Source: Nageia nagi (lineage: Eukaryota; Pinophyta). From it: a DNA stretch of 64,000 nt. Position numbers and translations under genes: made by a program. The stretch covers positions 34,100,001 through 34,164,000 of the forward strand of contig JBITNC010000001.1 in the NCBI GenBank assembly GCA_050084985.1, written 5' to 3'. Positions 25,068 to 36,227 of this stretch are shown here, piece after piece (position 1 is the stretch's first letter; each line of letters opens with the position of its first letter). The notes under the pieces are model-generated. The model saw only the letters and a program-made list of their open reading frames with translations. It was not told where the DNA came from and searched no databases.

Positions 25068-25565
25068 CTTTCAGTGATTGAGGAGGTGAAGCCGCGGATA
25101 GCCTCTCATACAAGTTTATCAGGGCACTTACAATTCTTCCATGGTGGCATAAACTCGAAGAAAACTAGTAAAGGTTGCATTTGATTATGGAGCGACGATG
25201 GCAGAGGCAGCATTTGGCTATGGAGGCAACAAAGATAGAGGTTACATTCAGCTGTGGAGGCAACAACAATGGCATAATATGTGACTAATGCTCTGGTAGA
25301 CATGTATGCAAAACAAGGAAAAAAAGAAAGGGCCACATGATAGTAGTTAGGGTTGACAGGGCAGCTTTGAGCAGCCAAGCGGTAAATAGGGATGGGAAGA
25401 GTGTTGCATGATGCACCGATGGTGGTTGGAGATGGGATCGGCATTGCCTGGGTTGGAAGCCACCCATTATTTTTTTTTAACAATGCCACACATTTTGAAC
25501 TGCCCATTAATGGTAGCCCAACAAACACGGTTGGTTCTCAAGAAGTAGGTAGGCCGAAAGGAATG
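25068..25565 (+). other. GC-richer foreign segment in the Copia 1 leader
   Basis: The segment between the poly-G run and the resumption of shared leader sequence (ATTCCTCCTTTTAAAA at about 25575) is less AT-rich than the rest. It is absent from the two array copies, which have a different foreign fragment at the same junction. A short plus-strand frame inside it resembles a PPR motif (see 25278-25339). The 140-codon minus-strand frame (25106-25528) has no family signature. Confidence 0.45.
25278..25339 (+). pseudogene. Possible PPR-protein fragment
   Basis: In one plus-strand frame the translation reads Y-V-T-N-A-L-V-D-M-Y-A-K-Q-G. This matches the stereotyped plant PLS-class PPR segment (V-x-N-A-L-V-D-M-Y-A-K-C-G) except for C to Q. 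A stop precedes it and the reading degrades soon after. The match is short but specific, so a captured piece of a PPR gene is plausible, not proven. Confidence 0.35.
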
Positions 25566-26025
25566 GCTTAATATTCCTCCTTTTAAAAATGTTTATATAT
25601 AAAAATATATATAAAGTTGCAAATAAAATAAAAAAATTGAAATTTCTCCCTCTCACAAAAGAAATTACCCATTTTTATTAACAAAAAGGTTAAAAAAAAT
25701 TATCTTCTCCATAAGATAGAAAAAAAATTCCTCAACTTAATTTTTGTATACTATCTTCTTAAATAATGAGCAAATAAGCAATTTGGAAAAAAAATATTCA
25801 CAAAAGAGGTTAGTATCAAAAATTGTTAATCATATTTAGCTCAACAATAGTCAACATATAGCACACAATATGTTAGTAGTAAAATACAATTATTCAATAA
25901 TTAACCAAGAAGGTAAAAAAGGTATACCTTCTATTATGTTTTACCTCAACAATGTAAGAAGATGAGAAATGGAGACCTCCAAATTGAAGAAGTTTCAAAG
26001 AATGTTGAAGGAGCTTCCACACCAA
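25566..26025 (-). other. Copia 1 leader next to the primer site
   Basis: Non-coding AT-rich leader, closely matching 52316-52774 and 57240-57699 in the array copies. Confidence 0.6.
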
Positions 26026-26037
26026 GCTCTAATACCA
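26026..26037 (-). other. Primer-binding site of Copia 1
   Basis: TGGTATTAGAGC on the minus strand, one mismatch from the initiator-Met tRNA site TGGTATCAGAGC, two bases after the 5' LTR. Confidence 0.85.
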
Positions 26038-26039
26038 AT

Positions 26040-26527
26040 TGAAGGAGGTAGATCTACACTAATCCTCAAGGTCCAAGACTATAGGAAACTTAATCATTCA
26101 ACATCTACAAGCTAATAATACCATTCACACAAGATAACACCAACATAAGTGGTTCCTCCCTCCTTGGGAGTACATCCACAACTAGATCTCAATTCTCAAA
26201 CTATGCACCCTCTTACTACAATTCATTTCTCTCCTACACAAACTAGTAGAGTAATCTTACTCAAAATCTAAGTGATATTACAAGAGGAGAGGCCCTCTAT
26301 TTATAGCATGAGAGCACCTCCCTAACCTCCCTTTAACCCAAGGGTAAGGTTAGGGTTACAATAAATATATTACCTAACTTTAACCTACCAACTAACCACA
26401 TGGTAAGGTCAAAGTTTACATAATAAAGAATTCAATTAATCCTTAAGGTATCTAAATATCCTTTAAGTGATTAATTGAATTTACAAGGAGTTTAGATATT
26501 CACAATATTTCATTACAAATTCTAACA
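26040..26527 (-). repeat. 5' LTR of Copia 1
   Basis: 488 bp; plus-strand ends TGAAGGAGG and CTAACA. It aligns with the 3' LTR at 18350-18829. Confidence 0.9.
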
Positions 26528-27258
26528 TAATTTATCAATTGGATCTCTAGTCTGTAAGGTTTTAGGTGTCCTACTTAGCTTATGGAGAGGTTAAGGTGTG
26601 CTATTGGCTTGGTGGTTGCATTTATTATGGATATGACTTGTTATATTACTTCACAATGGAGTCATCAGTCTCTAGTTATTTGTTCTTCACCTGAGGGGCA
26701 CCAGATACCAAAAATTTTCTCATGGTCTTGTTCTATGCATCATTTGGAAGGTTTTTGATGGTTTACTTTTTCATATTGATCAAGTTTTTATTAAATCTGA
26801 AAAAAATTCAAAATATAAGGGGTAAAAACTTAGGGCTAGGTTTTTACCTACATGGAAGGAAACTAAATATATATTTACCATACAAATTAGGTTAAACTTG
26901 ATGGGTATAAAAAAAATTTGGGAAATGGGGTCGGAATGGGGTGGCACTGCTAGAATTCAAGCATCATCGTTGGGATGAATATTTTGGAAAAATAGTAAAG
27001 TAACTATATGAGCTCATTCAAAATATATGCACTTATAATTTATGAATATACATTAGTAAAATTGAAAAGAATAGCATGAAAAGAAATACATTTTAAATTT
27101 ATAATATTTTAAGTTTTTACATTTGACATTATTGATATATTTCATATTTGACCTAGATGTAGGATCAGGCCCACTTGATGAGCTGTAAGTCATGGAGTTT
27201 GCCTATCAATGTGGTCATAAACTTTGTTTTGATTGCAGATGAGAGAGGATGATTAAAT
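26528..27258. other. Element C interior right of the Copia insertion
   Basis: No gene seen. Degenerate AT-rich sequence leads into the PMD pseudogene. Confidence 0.5.
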
Positions 27259-28140
27259 ATGTTCAGGTTTAGTCACCTGAGGGGGATCATGTGTATCCCA
27301 TGTGATAAGTACTATATGACTACCCTCATGGAGCATTGGTGTAATAACACCAACACATTCCACTTACCAATGGGTGAGATGATTATCACCCTAACTGAAA
27401 TTCATCATATTTTATGGGTACCTATGAAGGGTACATTGATTTAGTGGGCTACTCTAACTATGGTTGAGATGGAGGACTAGTGCTACCAGTCGATAGGGGT
27501 GAGGTACTACCAAAAGTAGAAGAAGGGTGCACCACTTCATGACACATTTTACATGCCCTTAGAGGACATTAAATTTATATATATATTTCAAGTTGATGTA
27601 GTTATTCTTATTGACATGATATTATTTAGTGATAAGAACCATGATTGTTTCCATACTGAATTCATTCCCATAGTGTGAGGGATATGTCTTCATGGAGATA
27701 GGTACACATGAGCACCCTGTATATTGGTCATGTTATATAGGGATATTCATAGTTTTGTATCTATGAATAAGGGAGGTAGGATTTTTTCCCACTCATTAAT
27801 TTTATAGGCCTAAAAGTATGAGCATATCAATTTGGCTTGCTCCTATCTTTTTGCGATGATATGGGAAAATATGCCCCACTAGTTTTGGTGGCAAACTACA
27901 TAGTGAGTAGGTGTGACACAAGGAGTTGAGCAATTTTGAAGACTATTAGATCTATTGGATGAGGATGACTTAGTTTGGGACCCCTATTTTGACTTAGCAG
28001 TATGGGAGGAGTCATATAAGGAGTTATCATGGAGCATGACTCCATACCATATCCAAGGTCACATACAGGTGATCAATTTTTACAATCCAGATTAGGTTCT
28101 AAGGTAGTTTAGAATGACACAAGATGTACCTATGTTGAGG
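27259..28140 (+). pseudogene. Plant mobile domain (PMD) gene, broken (copy in element C)
   Basis: The first 61 codons are open and contain the PMD start: Y-M-T-T-L-M-E-H-W, then T-N-T-F-H-L-P-M-G-E-M, then I-T-L-T-E-I. The C-terminal signature is also visible near 28070-28135 as F-Y-N-P-D-x-V-L-R-x-F-R-M-T-Q-D-V-P, close to the family pattern 'P-D-R-V-x-R-Q-F-G-x-x-Q-x-I-P'. At least ten stops lie between. It is antisense to this element's gag, the same relation to the host LTRs as the PMD copy at 3714. An acidic, Glu-rich tail follows to about 28400. Confidence 0.7.
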
Positions 28141-29689
28141 GTGTGTGGCCAATTATGGCTAGGTACTATCACTATTAAGTGATTCTATTAGGGTTTATGG
28201 ATGTACCAATATGGAGTGCGGAGTGGGTTACATTAGAGGATCATACCCCCAAGGTGCCCATGCCTTTTCATCAATATACTCTGGAGTACTAATGATGGTG
28301 GGACATAGTGAGGCCCATCCTATTGGTATTTGAGTATGAGAAGGTTGATGAGGGAGAGGGAGAGGAGGAGGTAAGGAAGGAGGAGAGGATACTATAGATG
28401 TGGGTGATGCTCCACCACCTACTTGGATAGTATACCCATATACACCATCCTCATCAAGAGATACGACTCCCCCAGTGGATACCTCAAGTATACCTAGATT
28501 CTAAGGATTTGGTTATTGATGTATTTCAAGAAAAGGAAAATTGACAATAAAATTTTTATGACATAGGATTGAAGACTCAGATGGTGATGCTACAAGCGTA
28601 GGTGGCGAGCCTACAGTTGTAGCTGAAGGCACAAGATGATAAGATAGGTGTCATGTAGGGAAAGATAGAGATCCTTTAGTATCTTCCACACATGATGCAT
28701 AATCAATATTTGAAGAGCCTCTAAGACCTAATCACATTGAAGGATAATTAGCTCCTTTAGTTCAGATAGATACTAGAATTGATATCTACTAGTCATTTGA
28801 GGTCTAGGTCTAGGAATAGGACTTGAGATCCATCCATAGGTTAGAGTTCTCATGGGGGAACTAGATTGATGTATCAATCACATATTTTGTTATGGAATTA
28901 TTTTAGATATATGTTTTATTAACACATGATATTTTTTTGATTATATATATTTATATATTTGGTTGTGCATGGTATGTTCTTATTGTACATTTTAATTTAT
29001 TAGGACTGCATTTAAATTTTTGACAAGAACACTTCAATATTTAGTAAGTAAAAATGATATTTGAGTAATTTTAAAAAATAAAAGGTAAATTTAATCTATT
29101 TATTTTTAAAAAAATATAAAAATAAAAAGATAAATTTTACAATAAACAAGCTATGTACATGATAATTTTAGCAATCACGATTATATAGGAGCTTGAAAAA
29201 TGAAAAATGATCATATCATTTTTTAGCATAATAGAGAAATAGTGTTGAAATACAATGATAGCACTCAAATAAGAAATAAATATGGAAGCAAAAGGAAAAC
29301 ACATGCTCAGGAAATGGCCTAATTAGTAGAAAATAAAAGGCCTAAAATTTAATGAATGGAAAGAAAATTAAATTTTACATACTGGTATCCAATTTGTCAA
29401 ATTTGCTAATCATTTACTACAAGACATGGAAAAAGCATAAAAAATACATATTTTTGTATTAAAATACATATATTGAAAATATCATATCAAAATTTTGATA
29501 AAATAGAACTACAAATGAAGTGACAGCGTTAGGTTCTAATGTCGTCACCCGATTATTAGAACAAGAAAACACTCAATTTAAAATAAGTCATTACAAATTT
29601 GGATCAAATGATGAAAAAGAACTAAACAAATAGAAAATATGATAAAATAATTTACAAAATAGCCCAAACACCATCAACATCAAAGACCA
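28141..29689. other. Element C interior between PMD and gag
   Basis: It includes a GAG/GGA-rich acidic-coding tail of the PMD gene (28330-28400). The rest (28500-29690) is AT-rich. This is where pol would lie in an autonomous element, and I find no protease, RT or integrase motif here. Confidence 0.5.
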
Positions 29690-31893
29690 TACCTGGCACC
29701 AATAGTTATTAACCTTATTATTGTGATTGTGGTTGTGGGATACTCACATTGTTGGTTTGCAACTTCTTGCCATCATCATCAAGTTTTGCCTTCTTGAATT
29801 GTGGAAATGGATTATTGAATATCATAAACCTTTGGTTTTGAGGATGTACTAGACTATCTTGTATTATTTTAAACTTATGCTACTGCAAAACCTCATTTGA
29901 AACTTCATGGTCAAATTTAAATTTACCCTTATCATGTAGGTCTTGGATTATACTTCTAAGATGAAAACACTCTCTTGTTGCATGATCGGATCTCCTATGG
30001 AAATTTCAAAATAAGTGTGCTTGATATCCCTAAGGTTTTATACAAGGGGGCTCTTTCATTTATGGGTAATGAACTAAGTTCGTAGCTACTAAGGCATCCA
30101 ATACCTCACTAATATCCTCATAGGACTCGGTATATTGCCTGCATGACTTCCTAGATTTCCAAATTTCTATATCATCATGGATGACACAAGCTATAATTTT
30201 GAATTCAATATCATAATGATTGGTATTTCTAGATTTTTTAGGAGAAACATGGGTTTGGAGTGAAGTTGGATTCATGTGGGCTAAGGGTTTATTGAAGGCT
30301 TTGTGATGGGCCTCTTTACTAATTATCTTATCAATTTATCATATGGGTAATCTTGAAAATCTAAGAAATCACATTTACAAGATGGTAATTAGTCTTGAAA
30401 AAGAATATGTTTCTTTTCTTTCATAGGTATTTGGACTTGATTGGCTACTTTGGATCACTCAACAATGAATTCACTAACAAGTTGACCTTATTTATGTTTT
30501 AAGTTATACATGTCTAAAGGAGATAATTCTTGTGTTATCAACAAATTATATAGATCCAAGAAATTTTTAACAACATCATCAAAACATGTAATACTTTCAT
30601 TAGGTAGATTAGTAAACCACAAGAATGATTCAAATTTTAAACTAAGAGGAAATAATTTAGCCAATAAGTCATCATCATTTTCAAATGAAATAACCTCTAA
30701 TTGATACCTTTGTAAATGTATTATAAGGTTATAATGACCATTAAATATAGTAAATGTTACTTGTTTATCATACCTTCTTCGAAGGATGCTATGGAAAAAG
30801 GGGTTCTCACTACCTCTTGAAACCACGGGTGCAAACATGTTGATGCAAGCCATGATGGAATCTTTTTGTTACTTTAATTAAATTAGTTCTCACAATGCAT
30901 CATTTGGGGGTGCATGTGGTAATGGTTTGCCACTATCTATGTGCTTTTTCTTTACTAAACCTGCAAATAAATAAACTATATTATTGACCAACTCCATTTG
31001 GCACTCAAGTGGAGCATCTTTGTATTCAATGTTAAGCTTCAAAAACTTTAGTTCTCTTTTCAAGATATCAAATTCTACATCTAACTAACTTGGGCTTCAT
31101 TTCATGCCAAATGTGATTGCTAGATTAGGTTTATCCATCCAAGATTTAGGGATGGGTGGCCTTTGAGGTTCTTCATCTTTTGAGATATCAACTAGGTCTT
31201 CTTCATCAATGTTATCTTTCAATTCTTCATCACAGTCGAGAGCTACCTATGGAATGAAAAACCTAGGATCAAGAAAATATTAGTCATGATTTTTTTTAGG
31301 TAACAAAGCAATGGCACTAGGTCCACGACATCGCTAGGATGATGTGAAGTATTAAGGGTTTGGTTTGGAATATGGGGTTAGAGAATAGCATTAGGGACAT
31401 GAAACTATAACGAAGGAACTTGAGAAGGTACAAAGTAGTTGTAAGCCTATTGACAAAGGGTTAAGATCATATCCTATTCAATTTGTTGGATCATTTATGT
31501 CTATTTCATATATTCAGGATCAAAATCTAGGGTAGAACCTAGGAGATGCTTGACTTTGGTATTGACTTGTTACAAAATTTGAACAAGGAAAGGAAGGTAT
31601 TCTTTTGCAACTAATAATTTTTGACCTTGTGGAATAAACAAAATTTTAGTGAGTACCTCTAATGCATTGGATTGGAGCTCATCAAGTTCTTCTTAATTAT
31701 TTTTTGCTTCTTTCTAAGCTATGTGGTTACAATCTTCTAAAGAAATATCATATTCATCATGTAGGTGTAGTCTCTATACTCTTTCTCTTTATTTTCTAAG
31801 AACGTTGGCATAATTCTTTCATGCCCTAGTCTTCTTTATTTGTATAACAGGTCATTCAAGATTTTCATGATCTATAGCAATACATGTGTCCAT
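29690..31893 (-). pseudogene. Gypsy-type gag of element C, broken
   Basis: One minus-strand reading can be followed from an ATG at 31893 (M-D-T-C-I-A-I-D-H-E) to about 29690, with many stops. The core (30853-30488) contains a degenerate capsid motif: L-A-K-L-F-P-L-S-L-K-F-E-S-F-L-W-F, then F-D-D-V-V-K-N-F-L, as in plant Gypsy Gag. The distal part has a knuckle-like F-H-R-R-S-D-H-A-T-R-E-C-F-H-L-R block near 29945-30000. The ATG lies about 107 bp inside the 5' LTR edge, consistent with a short leader. Confidence 0.7.
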
Positions 31894-32000
31894 TTTTGTA
31901 ACACTTGAAATGCAATATTATTCCTATCTAAAACCCTAGGGTTTTGATGCAACTAATGAAGGATAATGTGATGTATCAAAAAGAATTCGGGTTCACAAAT

Positions 32001-32736
32001 TATTATAATCGAAATAATAATTATTAGGGTTATTTAAAAAATAATTAAATTCACCAATTAACTATGAATAACAGGAAATAAATGATATGAAAGATGAAAA
32101 TGACCTAATTGATTTTGACCTATCAAAACTAGATTTATGAAAGATACAAACCTGTACTTTACCTATGATGATGAATGAAGGCAAAATTTGATCAAAAGAG
32201 AATAAACAACAAGCTTTCTTAAAATACGAAACCACTAATCCAACTTCAACCTAGCAAAAGCATCAAAATCACAATGATAATGCTCGGTTAGTTTTACAAA
32301 ATACATCATCCTTTTTCTCTATGTCATCATTCCACCTTCAATGTATCAAATCTCACTTGCAAAGGGATGAAAGATCGCAAGAATGTAGAGCTCAAAGTAC
32401 AACAAAATCCATAGATGATAAGTGGTGTTAAGAAATATCGATCAAGATTGACATAAGTACATTTCCACCAATCAAGGATTCAAGATTGTGCCATGTCATA
32501 TCATATCTTTGATCATGCACAAACCCTCCACCTTTATAGGCAATAAGTCTAGTGCTAAGGCTCCTCCTTAGGAGTATTATGATTTTGAGTCGACCTTTTA
32601 CTATAAAATATAAAGGTAGATTAGATTGCATATGGAAAAGACCATTTATTTAATAAATTAAATAAGTTATTTCAAGTACCTAAAAGGGTATTTTAATTAA
32701 ATTAAAATTCCTTTTTAGGTATTAATAGGCATTACA
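32001..32736 (-). repeat. 5' LTR of element C
   Basis: Co-linear with 16104-16840. Its expected plus-strand TG start reads TA. Just left of it, the minus strand reads ATTTGTGAACCCGAATTC, in the position of a primer site. Confidence 0.75.
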
Positions 32737-34028
32737 AAAGTTTGATAGGAGGAACAAGGCTTGAAATGATAAATTTTAAGCTATCCCCAAGATCAATAAT
32801 GCCCAAATCTTCCTCTCATATGCTATATGAAGATTTTTGTATGATTTTAGCTTCGAAATTTACCTCTCCAAGACTCAAGAATCCATAAATTAGAAGCTCA
32901 AAGTTTTCACAAGTCATCAAGCTAAAAACTGAGGGGAAAGCTTGCTTAAATAGATTTTCTTCATTAGATCCTCTTCTAGTTCAAATTTTAAATAAATTCA
33001 ATCATAAATATGGTTGTTGTGTGATTAGATCTTGATTTGAGTCTAATTGATTTTTTATCCCAACTGATTTGAGATAAATTGAAGATATTCTCATTCATTT
33101 TTATTATCTTCTTTGCTTAGTATATTTGGAGCAACATAGTGACTTGGCAAAATAGTAACTGGAATTCCAGATTCTCTTGTTTCTCTTATGGATGATCCCT
33201 AGATGATATAGCAAGGTGATATGGCATTCATGTCCAGTTAATTTCTTGCTAATTAATAATAAATAAATTAATAATATTAATGTGATAAATATTAATAAAA
33301 TAAGATAAATATTCATGTTATTAAATAAATTTGATTTTTATTAAATAAAGTAAATGATCAAATATAATCAACACAACTAATGTTAATTAATATTTCAAAC
33401 ATAAATGACTATGATAAAAAAATTGCAAATAATATGACTAATATTTACTTGTAATTTTCCAATAAATAACTATGATTCAAAATACAATAAACATGACTAA
33501 GTTTAATTATTTTTTCATCACAAATAATTATGATCAAAAATATAACAAATATTAATCATATTTTTCAAATCACTATGATCGAAACCCAATTTATATGACA
33601 AATATTAATTACAATTTTCAAGTGTATGATTATGGTTAAAAACATAATTGGCATGATTGATACTAATTACATTTTCCAAAGTAATTGACTAAGATAAAAA
33701 ATATGTTTAACATGACTAATGTTACTCCCATCTTTCAAATATTAGACTATGATTGAAATAAAATTAATATGAAAAATAGTAATTACAATTTTCCAAGTAA
33801 ATGACTAAGATAAAAATGTGTTCAATATAACAACTATTAATTATAATTTTTCAATAAATGACTATGACATAAGAAAGATAATGACTATTGATAAACATCA
33901 TTAATATGATCAAAATTGATAATATTTGATAAGCTATGTTGACTAAATGTTAAACTAAAGTAGACATGATAGTGATAAAGGGGAAGTGGGCCAAATGTAG
34001 CACAAGGTGTTAAATTTGGGTGTCTACA
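32737..34028 (-). repeat. 5' LTR of element A, proximal part
   Basis: The minus strand starts TGTAGACACCC at 34028. It aligns with 1410-2703, including the ~60-bp minisatellite (33330-33890), and is separated from its other part (15630-16103) by element C. Confidence 0.75.
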
Positions 34029-35880
34029 CTTGATATTCAATATCTTTTTTTCTCATATACATTCAAATGGACATATTCTAGTTTACCTATGATTTGTTAG
34101 AGTTATCTTTAGTTCCATATTATGTCCTACAATAATTTTGTAAATACCATGTATTGTGAAACCATGGTATTATCATTTGTATTTACCTATTTATTATTGG
34201 GCTTACTCATGGAATAATCATTTAGTTCTTTGAGCTTCTCTTCAATTTCATTATGATGCTTTGCATGTCTATTTTCTTAGGCTTGATTATTTACTAAAAT
34301 TATCAATCATTTGATGTTGCTTGCGTTCAAATACCTTACTAAATATTTTGTTTTTTATAAGTTTCTCAAGCGTTACCAATTTGATTTCAAATTTCTTGTT
34401 TAACTAATCTATTTACTTTAAAAATTTCTTAATTGGATTTAAGTTATTATGAACTTGGTCATTAAGAATTTCTTATTTTTCATGGATGCTAAGATGAACC
34501 TTAGTCTTATCAGGTGGGGGATTATCCAATATTCTATGAATTCTAGGAAGAACCTTAGTCTCTTTAAGGATAAAGTGTTTGAATGGGAGGCATATCAGGG
34601 ACTACCTTAATATTATCAATTCATTATTATTTCCATAATTAATCCATTTGATGTAAGAATAGAAAAGGAAGAGTTATAGCTTTCGTCATTTGAGTAGTTG
34701 ACTCTTGAGTTTCTATGTTATAATACTTATAAATATTTTAGTGAGCATTGAATTATTTTCATCTTGCTAATAAATAATACAATTATGTTGGTTTGGAGGT
34801 TGCCCACTTAAATAGGCTTGTGATATTTTATTCTTATGAATACACATTAATTTTATTTCTATTTTATTCTTTCGATTTCATTAAACATTGCAATAGTATT
34901 TTCCTTTTCATTGTTATTTGAAATTGCAAGAACATCACATATTATGCAAGGGGATATGCTAGGTTTTAGGCTTACCTTTCATCATGAAGGTGATATTAAT
35001 GGTTGTTTCAAAGTTTATGTTGAGGTTCTTTCAATTTTCCTATTTTCTTATGAGCAATAAGGATTTGGTTTAGTTATTCACTTTTGAAATCACACTAATA
35101 AGAGAAACTATAAGAGGATATTTTGATTGCTTTAGAGATAAAAGGAAGCAATAAGCATGTGATTGCTTCAAACATGCTAGGATAATTTATAGTAAGTAAT
35201 GTTTGTGAATAATGATGAATTATTCAATTTATATGAGGGATTTTTTAACTTGGATTGTTGATTTCAAATATGAGCAATTGATATATATATATATATATAT
35301 CTTCACATTTTTTAGTATCATATTAATATATTATGTGTTGTATGTATTACATTATTGTGAATGGAGTTTTACCCTATGGTATAGATATCAAATCTATGAT
35401 ATAAATTTTATCTTATAAGCTATAAGCAATAGATTATTAAAGTGATCTTAATTTAATTATTTTTCTTAATTTTACTTGAAGAAATGAAGATAACAACTAT
35501 GAATTATATTTTAGAATAAAAGTATACACTGATTTCTTTATTATTCTTAAAATATTCAGCAACTTCGATATATTTTTTAACATTTTTACTTTAAAATTAT
35601 TTATATAAACAAATTTTAATATAAATCCACTTAAAATTTAAAAAATAAAAATAAACAAACTTTTAATAATATATTTAAAACTATCTCTAAAATTAAAATT
35701 AAACTTAGATATAATATTCACAACCATTGACTTCAATTTTTCTAATAATGATACTCATTCCTATCCTTAGGCTTGTAGAACCTAGAACATTCTCTCTCGA
35801 ACTTAAATTACCTAATCAACCCCAAACTTGAACATGTCAACCACATTCGAGAAACCCAAATTAGGTCAACATTCCATGAG
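34029..35880. other. Intergenic, no gene seen
   Basis: AT-rich DNA right of element A. It begins CTTGA, a possible target duplication of element A. It contains a short AT microsatellite at about 35279-35300 and no supported coding region. Confidence 0.55.
35279..35300. repeat. (AT)n microsatellite
   Basis: About 11 uninterrupted AT units. Confidence 0.85.
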
Positions 35881-35900
35881 ATAACCCATGGAGTCCAACC

Positions 35901-36227
35901 ATGTGGTGTGGAACATGTGTTCAACCAAAACCAAAGAGAATTCTACAAGAAAGTCCAAAGCCCCCAATAGACTATGGGGGCCCTTCCCCACTCCAAATAG
36001 ATAAGGTTTCCAACATACCAACCCATCAACCCCCTACTCCTAAAAAGCAAAAGCAAAATATTTTTAAAAAAAAATTAAAAAAAAAGCACTTTGTGGATAT
36101 TCGAAATTTTAAGGATAATGTGTCGGTGCGCCGCATGCAGCGACATGACGTGTTCGCCCTTTTACGCGTTACCATCTCAGCGAACAAAATCTCCGGACTT
36201 CAATCCTATATTAAAACGGATGAATAA
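35901..36227 (+). CDS. Unrecognised 108-codon frame, doubtful
   Basis: Open, proline- and lysine-rich (a KKQKQNIFKKKLKKKHF run around residues 49-65), with no family I recognise. It runs into the CpG-rich patch at 36100. Its length is compatible with chance, and its basic section comes from an A-run. I list it because codon and base composition change here relative to the flanks. Confidence 0.15.
   Translation: MWCGTCVQPKPKRILQESPKPPIDYGGPSPLQIDKVSNIPTHQPPTPKKQKQNIFKKKLKKKHFVDIRNFKDNVSVRRMQRHDVFALLRVTISANKISGLQSYIKTDE

Larger units (their letters stand above)
18350..26527 (-). mobile_element. Ty1/Copia retrotransposon 1, nested in element C
   Basis: LTRs lie at 18350-18829 (3') and 26040-26527 (5'). 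The minus strand starts TGTTAGAATTTG. A near-perfect tRNA-iMet primer site follows the 5' LTR, and AAGGGGGAG precedes the 3' LTR. Flanking five-mers are CAATT and TAATT, a probable mutated target duplication. The LTRs are nearly identical apart from an 8-bp TAACCTCC deletion in the left one and a handful of substitutions. The internal order gag, protease, integrase, RT, RNase H is Copia-type. The coding region carries many stops. Confidence 0.9.
16104..32736 (-). mobile_element. Element C: LTR retrotransposon with gag and an antisense PMD gene
   Basis: It is bounded by ~737-bp LTRs at 16104-16840 and 32001-32736, diverged by roughly 15% by eye. It sits inside the right LTR of element A: the flanks 15630-16103 and 32737-34028 join up in the uninterrupted LTR at 917-2703. 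I could not see a clear target duplication. Gag is on the minus strand next to the right LTR, so that is the 5' LTR. Leaving out the nested Copia (18350-26527), the interior is about 7 kb, with gag and a plus-strand PMD gene. I recognise no protease, RT or integrase, so it probably depended on another element for mobility. Confidence 0.75.
901..34028 (-). mobile_element. Element A: old LTR retrotransposon carrying a PMD gene, host of three later insertions
   Basis: Two long direct repeats bound this unit: 917-2703, and a second copy split into 15630-16103 plus 32737-34028. Without the insertions they are about 1.79 and 1.77 kb and align along most of their length with substitutions and small indels. 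On the minus strand both begin TGTRRACACCC, a typical LTR start, and a purine-rich tract (AAAAAGGGACAAAA) lies just upstream of the left copy, as expected for a 3' LTR. CTTGA occurs at 896-900 and 34029-34033 and may be the target duplication, but the left terminus is not precisely fixed (901 or about 917). Without nested insertions the interior is about 4.2 kb. It holds a broken plant mobile domain gene on the plus strand and no gag or pol that I can recognise, so it was probably non-autonomous. Confidence 0.65.

Noticed and set aside
25106-25528. 140-codon minus-strand frame in the Copia 1 leader as a gene
   Set aside because: No family signature, it lies in a foreign segment with a PPR-like word on the opposite strand, and it is absent from sister copies.
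32428-32631. 67-codon minus-strand frame inside the element C LTR
   Set aside because: It lies wholly in an LTR, is not conserved in the partner LTR, and has no motif.
16104-32736. Treating the 737-bp repeats at 16.1 and 32.0 kb as an internal variable block of the element A LTR
   Set aside because: A gag and a primer-site-like sequence sit directly inside the right copy. The outer flanks join in the intact LTR at 917-2703, so the pair are LTRs of an inserted element.
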